Source of the DNA: Saccoglossus kowalevskii | Lineage: Eukaryota; Hemichordata; Enteropneusta; Harrimaniidae | Reading direction: 5' to 3' | Length of the DNA stretch: 13,791 nucleotides | NCBI RefSeq assembly: GCF_000003605.2 | Contig: NW_003157229.1 | Location: 520,550 to 534,340, forward strand | Shown here: one piece after another, positions 8,394 to 13,791 of the stretch | How the letters are laid out: every line of letters begins with the position of its first letter | Position numbering within the stretch: the first letter of the stretch is position 1 | The notes under the pieces: model-generated | Databases searched by the model: none | What the model saw: only the letters and a program-made list of their open reading frames with translations | Told to the model about the DNA's origin: nothing | Made by a program: the position numbers and the translations under genes

Positions 8394-10500
8394 AGATGAT
8401 ATTTTCTTGATATCCTTTTTACGTGTCCTCAAATGTCTATTGAGCCAAATACAATATGGAGACTACAATGTATGTCTTTTAATCTTATGAATAATTTTGC
8501 TGAATATTTTCATTTGGCTGTCATGCATTCCTAGTTGTGTCATCCACAGTCAGCTTTGTATAGAATCATGTTAGGAGTGATAGGTGAATAAGATGCAGGT
8601 ATGACAGATGTCATACTCATGAAGTGGATGTAGTCTAATTTTGTAATTAGAGTGCAGACATGTTTGTTCCCTTGTGAAATCATTTGTCTGATTGTGTGCT
8701 TGTTTCTTGCCTGGAGTCATGTATGCTCTTTAGCAAATCAGCTAGACTCTGTCTTTATCTGTATATATACCCTAAACATGAATTAAGATGACATGCACTA
8801 CCAGTGATATCTACATGTATGCCCCCCAGACACAATCTAGATTTGTGATGTGGACGCAAAATAGCAGAATACATTATTCCTATATATTGCGCACTCTAGT
8901 CACAGCAAAAATGAGTAAAAATGACGTATATGCGGGAAGGCAATGCCCATAAATCAACAATTTTGGAGGGGTGTTGTCTTTCGTCATCTAGAATATAGTA
9001 AAATCTCTCAAAAACACAATCTTCATTGATTTACGACTACATATCAAAATGATAGTGATGCTTTGAATGGCTTTCACCTCGTTCATTTATGTCATAGAAG
9101 TAATTCGTCACTGGTGCAGGAAAGGTGTCTTATTGGTTTCCGGATTAAAAATAAAAAAATATGTTCAACAATGGTGTCATGCAGTACAAATAGAAGTAAT
9201 CTGATAAATAAATTCACTTTGTGGTGATAAAACAGGGAACTTTGGTATGTCAATAAAGTGCACTGCAGGGGCTATGCCAATCTTGTGATCACTTGTTTTC
9301 AGCATTGTATCAAAACAAAATTTTCCTCAAATAGAATGAAATCACACGACAGGCAGGTGCAGGTGTTGATCATTTTAAATTAATTATAAGTAATTTAAAT
9401 ATTATATATCATGTTCTTGTTGTAACTTAATTATAATCTGTTTCAATTGATTGACACTAATTATGCTCCAATAGAGCTTGTGTATTTGAATGTCTGATAA
9501 TAAAATAAGGTTTTAGAATTGATCAATGATTATTTTATGCAGCAAGATTTTTGCTTTGTCTTAATTGTGGATTGCAAATACATTTACATGAATTCTACTT
9601 GTTTAATAAATGTTTGAAATCAATTTGTACAATGGAGCTAATTTACCTGGCTAAATGAAATGTAATTTATTTGTTATCAACGATTTGTTTATATGTACAT
9701 ATCAATTAAGGTGATAAAACTAGATACATTTTGGACAGGCATTTTAATTGGCTGTAGTATGTCAGTATGCTTAAAATATAGAATTCATAAAAAACATTTA
9801 AGTATAAAGGCATCACTGATGATAACTGTGTGGTGACACCAATTTTATTTTCTATTTGAATTTTCTATGCCTGTCATATAGCCTTTTAACAAAGTCTTAA
9901 ATTTGAAAAAAAATGTGTTATTGTTCTCACACCACTTATAGTAATATTTACAACATGGAAATTTAATTTGATTCAAATGTTGATAAGAGTACTATGCCGG
10001 TTGGCTGATATTTCAATATTAAAGTGAAATGGTCTGCAAAGTATTTGACTGCATAATAGAATTACTGTATTTACCCTATAAGTAAGGCATACACTTTATT
10101 TGTAAATGTGTCTATGGTCTGAAAGTCATATTTTAATGATGCAGTATAAATAAACGCAATACACAATGTAAATAAATGTAATACACAAATACAATATCTT
10201 GTAAATTTAATAATATGAACAAGACTAAAAATTCTTAGTCTATACCAAATAAATTTTGTTTGGCTTGAATTTCCTCCAGCTTCTTGCATACATGCATGCA
10301 TGTGATCAACTGTCTGATTGATTTTTCTATTAAACATGGAGAGTGTACTGAAGCATGATGCAGGAAATTATTGGCTGTCTGAATTACCAACCGAGGCCTA
10401 ACATGATACACACTGTTATTTGATAAATGCTATTACTTAACACACAATTTTTCTGCATATATGTACTAACCATAAACATATTTTTTCTCACATTTATCAG

Positions 10501-10600
10501 TTCTCAAATCCATTGCACAAGCTGTTATTTATTGCTCCAAGTTTCAAGATACTGCTTGTTATTTTGATCTTTCTGTGGTGGCAAGAGATAGAAACTAAAG
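10501..10600 (+). CDS. Exon C: cytosolic loop and second transmembrane helix of the GOST-like protein
   Basis: This 100-bp exon enters in phase 0 after TTTTTTCTCACATTTATCAG and leaves in phase 1 at AAAG|GTAAGG. It encodes Phe-Ser-Asn-Pro-Leu-His-Lys, a short basic loop, then about 20 hydrophobic residues with an internal Pro and Lys (Ala-Pro-Ser-Phe-Lys) and a closing Trp-Trp-Gln. GPR107-type proteins also have a basic/His loop after TM1 and a Lys within TM2. After the helix comes an acidic, polar stretch that would face the lumen. The phase-1 end fits exon D exactly: the split codon gives Gly. Confidence 0.8.
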
Positions 10601-11597
10601 GTAAGGCAATTGTGATATATGTAAAAAAAAATTATAGTTAAATTTACTTTTTGCATTTATCAACATTTCATCATAGATTGAAGTTCTGATAAGATTGTAC
10701 TCGTCCATTTCTTTCTTAAAAGCATTTTGTCATTAACAGTCACTTGCTTGTCTTTTCTGTTGAAACATGTACATCATTAACATTGCCGCAATTGTATCCC
10801 TAGGATGGTGAATTTTTACCCTTTCACACTCTGCTTTCATGCTATGAATGACAAGTCTCTATGAGAGCTCAACCTCTATTAGTATTATTGTTGATTTCAC
10901 TGTGCTGTCCTAATATTACCATCAAACAATAGAGATGTAAGAATGCATATGCTGCTTTCATGGCAATTTGTCTATGTTATGTAGTGTGATATGCTATTAC
11001 AGTAAAAACAGAGATGTACTGCATAGATTAATTACTAGGACAGCAATGCACTCACTAAACTTAGGTATGCAACCTTGAAAAAAAAATGTGCAAATTAGTG
11101 GCACATATTTTTTTCATGCATATTACATGCTTTGCACATTAGGGGTAAAAAAATTACCTTCAATAAACACGTATTAGGAGTATTAAATGCCAGACTGAAA
11201 AAAATGTTATAGGTTTTATCTTCATAAGTTGTGCCAAGAAACACACACGGGTGTTAAATTAGCTTCTATCATGAGTGCTCCACTAAGTGCAAAATATTTA
11301 GTTTTCAATACTTACAACCAAAATACTGTCATCTGATATGCTTAGATCATTTTCCAACCAAATTCTGAGGGATTATACAAAAACTGAGTTTGATAATCCA
11401 TCTCCGCAATGTATGTATGAATTAGCATACTTTCAAAATCATGATTAATTGAATTTTCACATGATATCATTATTAACACAGTTCTTCCATGTATTTCTAT
11501 TTATTTATTGAGTTGATTGAAAACATGTCAAGATTATTATATACAGACATTAGTTGATATCATAATTCTCCTTTGCTCATACTAAATGAAAGAAAAC

Positions 11598-11870
11598 ATA
11601 TAAAATAGACTAGAACAGAACATGGTCTGGTTTTACTGATACTCGCTACAAAGATATGTATGTTGTAGTCGGACACATATGCGCATACAAAAGTAATTGT
11701 GATCCAATTCAAAAATTCTGACTTACAGTTACTTTGTTTTGACAAAATTTTATTAGATTTTAGCACAATGTTGTAGAACACTTTATAAATATTTTTGTGT
11801 GTCATTATAAGGGTTGTGATAATTGTGTCATCTATGATGTCACATCATATATAAAATAGACTGGAACAGA
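11598..11870. repeat. 22-bp direct repeats 251 bp apart, with an adjacent palindrome
   Basis: ATATAAAATAGACTAGAACA continues to 11619 in the left copy. The right copy at 11849-11870 differs at one base. Directly left of the right copy is TATGATGT-C-ACATCATA (11833-11849). Such direct repeats may mark the edges of an inserted segment or a local duplication. Confidence 0.5.
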
Positions 11871-12089
11871 GGGATTGTATATTGCATTCATTTGTATCTA
11901 CTCATAACTGTATAAACAATATTGAGTTTCTGCACAATTAAATTTAGATATGCCTCGAAAACAAATCATAAAACAAAAAACAGTATATTCTGAGATAAAG
12001 CCATTTTTTTGTTAAACTAAACTTTATATGACTATAAATCCTTAATCGTAAAAGTCTATAAAAACTGATACATCTAGGGACATACTACA

Positions 12090-12545
12090 GATTTCATTTG
12101 ACTGTCCATCCACACCACCTGTATCTCAAATTTGCCTGGACCAATCACATTCAAACTTCGCACATACATTGTTTTATGATCCGATTCAATATGGCCAAAC
12201 AGTGGCTATTTTTATGTTAAAATTTCATTAAAATTTAGCATTACTGCCAATTACAAAACCAGATTTTGGTTGTGTATGGATGAATTTTGTTCAAACTTGG
12301 TTCATACTGGTACTTTGAATGTTGTGAAACCTTGATGCAAATCATTTCATTTTTCTGAACGAATTCATTTTGTTTTAATAAATGCTCTTCCAGAGCCATA
12401 CATATATATCTGACATGTCTTGACGGATCACATTCAATCTTTCATACTTTTGTTTGACGATGCGATTCAAGTTGATCGAATGGTGGCCATATTAATGTTA
12501 AAAATGCATCAAGTTTAGCATTTCTGCCATTACAGACCTATCTCT
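12090..12545. repeat. Dispersed repeat family, copies 4 and 5 in tandem (about 282 bp spacing)
   Basis: CACATTCAA at 12146 and 12429, GATTCAA at 12183 and 12464, and the core AGTGGCTATTTTTATGTTAA (12201) versus TGGTGGCCATATTAATGTTA (12481) each recur with 280-283 bp spacing. The second core is followed by GTTTAGCATTTCTGCCATTA, as in copy 2. Identity is low, so the duplication is old. Confidence 0.65.
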
Positions 12546-12922
12546 TGATTATGCTTAGGGTCATGCATGGACAGTATACACTGAATATAATTGGAATATT
12601 CTTTTCAAGTTCTGATTAAAAATAACAGTTTTGTTATTGCATAAACAGGGACTGTGCCATGTCATTATTTCTTTACTTTTACCTGTAATCCATGCAGTCA
12701 AAAAACATGGTGAAGGTTCAAAAGATTTCATGAAAATCTCTAAAATTTAATTATCACACTTATTTTTCGGTGGGCTAGAAGTATGAAAGTTTTATGTTCA
12801 ATTCCAAAGTATTTGCATGTATATGCACATACATAGTTCTCCCAAACAAGTATTATACCCTACCTGATTGGAATTCTCTACTGAATGTTATTGAATGTTA
12901 TCTCTACTGAGTATTATTTTAG

Positions 12923-13120
12923 TTATAAATATTCACAATCTGGTTCAATTGTTTTGCATTTCATCAGGCTTTTCTGAATGCATCCAGAACATTGATTAAA
13001 TGAGCTGTCACAGAGACATTGATGTTTGTCATCTGTTCCCATGTGAATACATCTTCCTTTTTTAAGTAATCTGTTGTCTGTACATGTGCTTTTCTTTTGT
13101 GTTGCTAACAAATCACTCAT
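12923..13120 (-). other. Antisense cysteine-rich open frame, possible EGF-like relic
   Basis: The 65-codon frame has eight cysteines. Its middle reads Gly-Arg-Cys, ten residues, Cys-Leu-Cys, then Asp-Ser-Ser-Phe and two more cysteines, which loosely follows the C3-C4-x-C5-C6 spacing of EGF domains. One expected cysteine near the start is missing. A stop codon lies directly upstream of the Met, and I see no good acceptor or donor on this strand. The frame overlaps the pyrimidine tract of exon D. A chance frame is the most likely explanation. Confidence 0.15.
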
Positions 13121-13131
13121 CTATCTCTTAG

Positions 13132-13278
13132 GGCAAGAATCACATGCCATTATGATACTCAGAGAAATAGTTCAAAGCATTGAAGATGCCCTTTTATTTT
13201 TAAGCATGATGATTGCTTCAGAAGGATGGTGTGTATTACGGCCAGATATCAGAAGGTTTAGGTGGATTTTTGTATTTG
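13132..13278 (+). CDS. Exon D: luminal loop, third transmembrane helix and start of the fourth, GOST-like protein
   Basis: This 147-bp exon has phase 1 at both ends. The acceptor is CTCATCTATCTCTTAG and the donor TTTG|GTAAGC. After the split Gly codon it encodes a polar segment (Gln-Glu-Ser-His), then an amphipathic to hydrophobic helix with Ala-Leu-Leu-Phe-Leu and Ser-Glu-Gly-Trp-Cys. A basic loop (Arg-Pro-Asp-Ile-Arg-Arg-Phe-Arg) follows, and then the start of another hydrophobic run (Trp-Ile-Phe-Val-Phe). GPR107/108 have a comparable Gly-Ala-Leu-Leu-Phe and Gly-Trp in the third helix and a charged loop after it. The basic loop is on the side predicted cytosolic if the N-terminus is luminal, consistent with the positive-inside rule. 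Helices four to seven must lie in exons beyond the window. Confidence 0.8.
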
Positions 13279-13791
13279 GTAAGCATTGAATATTTTTGTT
13301 ATATTTTGTTATTATAGCTGTTTTATGTTTTTTTGTTTAATTTTCAGCAAAAGTAACTGAATATAAATGTGATAGGACATACAAGTTACATGTTTGCACA
13401 TAAACTGCATCTAGACATCTGAACAAAAATTTACTTACAGATAATTGCATGTTGTATGTATTAGAAATATATGCCATTTGACTTGACATGTTACCATGTG
13501 TTTACCTATTTGGTCAATTTGGCAAAATTGTGAACTAATAACCAAAAACATAATTAATTATGCATTTTATAAGTTGCATAATTTTTGGCTGACATGGATA
13601 TACAGTCAGATTATTTGCATCAGGCCTGCATGAGTGTTGAGACAACTGCTGGAAGTGTGTACATGGTTAGGTGATTAACTGTACAGTCAGAACACTTGAT
13701 GTAATGTCATGTATGTGACTGATGTGTGTCGCATCAATTTATTTGATTGTGTTTTTGAATTGAATTGAAAACTAATATCTAAAACATATTT
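13279..13791 (+). other. Start of the intron after exon D
   Basis: Begins GTAAGC and continues as AT-rich non-coding sequence to the window end. I see no acceptor and open frame that would encode the fourth helix. Confidence 0.6.

Larger units (their letters stand above)
4514..10500 (+). other. Intron B-C (phase 0, 5987 bp)
   Basis: GT-AG intron from GTAGGT to a T-rich tract ending ATTTATCAG. It is long, and the exon B to exon C protein junction reads naturally as TM1, short loop, TM2, so no missing exon is needed. Contents seen: the inverted-repeat element 4831-4941, (AT)42, the pseudo-exon candidate 5575-5634, dispersed repeat copies at about 6060-6310, 6830-7100 and 8040-8235, a direct repeat at 7281/7354, hairpins at 7493 and 8270, and a T/G-rich tract at 8362-8393. 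From 8400 to 10500 I see only unstructured AT-rich sequence. Confidence 0.7.
10601..13131 (+). other. Intron C-D (phase 1, 2531 bp)
   Basis: GT-AG intron from GTAAGG to CTATCTCTTAG. It contains a 22-bp direct repeat (11598 and 11849), a 17-base palindrome at 11833-11849, two copies of the dispersed repeat family at about 12090-12545, and an antisense cysteine-rich open frame near its 3' end. From 10610 to 11550 I see nothing but AT-rich sequence. Confidence 0.7.

Noticed and set aside
8921-8987. ATGACG and CGTCAT inverted pair
   Set aside because: Only six-base arms 55 bases apart, expected by chance.
10290-10303. Perfect palindrome ACATGCATGCATGT
   Set aside because: Simple alternation of CATG, a common word in this DNA; no further structure around it.
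10071-10337. Minus-strand 88-codon frame
   Set aside because: Hydrophobic AT-rich composition, no family motif, no conserved neighbour; probably chance.

Overview
This is AT-rich (roughly two thirds A+T) animal nuclear DNA. It has phase-consistent GT-AG introns of 2.5 to 6 kb, many decayed interspersed repeats and a long (AT)n microsatellite. The overuse of the palindrome TACATGTA, the repeat types and an SGNH-type fragment of retroelement style fit a marine invertebrate (mollusc, hemichordate or amphioxus-like). The sequence alone does not fix the species. There are no bacterial or phage-type operons.

The main content is the middle part of one split plus-strand gene, seen as four exons: 1533-1775, 4373-4513, 10501-10600 and 13132-13278. 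Each has a clear acceptor and donor, and the phases match (0/0, 0/0, 0/1, 1/1), giving 210 codons of continuous reading frame. The product starts in a cysteine-containing, N-glycosylatable luminal/extracellular segment and runs into at least three membrane helices, with a fourth beginning at the last exon. The layout and residues (acidic/Pro-Asp/Tyr lead into TM1, short basic loop, Lys in TM2, Gly-Trp in TM3, basic loop) resemble the GOST / lung seven-transmembrane superfamily (GPR107/108, TMEM87, TMEM145, GPR180 relatives). These are mostly Golgi or endosomal seven-helix proteins. Both the 5' and 3' ends of the gene lie outside what I can find here.

At the left edge, on the minus strand, an open frame (1-330, running off the window) encodes an Asp-Gly-Ile-His-Leu block like the last catalytic block of SGNH/GDSL hydrolases, followed by an Arg/Asn/Gln-rich tail. 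An upstream piece (324-440) lies in another frame across a (GTTAT)3 repeat. It looks like a broken fragment of a multicopy retroelement-type protein.

The rest is flank and intron. Intron A-B holds a six-copy degenerate tandem repeat (about 2483-3290) that carries repeated 3' splice-site look-alikes, and a probable decayed interspersed repeat (about 3270-3420). Intron B-C holds a 111-bp inverted-repeat element (4831-4941), (AT)42 (5075-5158), a possible pseudo-exon (5575-5634), several copies of a dispersed repeat family, and two hairpins. Intron C-D holds two more copies of the dispersed family at 281-283 bp spacing and a cysteine-rich antisense open frame. I saw no tRNA, rRNA, CRISPR or clear snoRNA.
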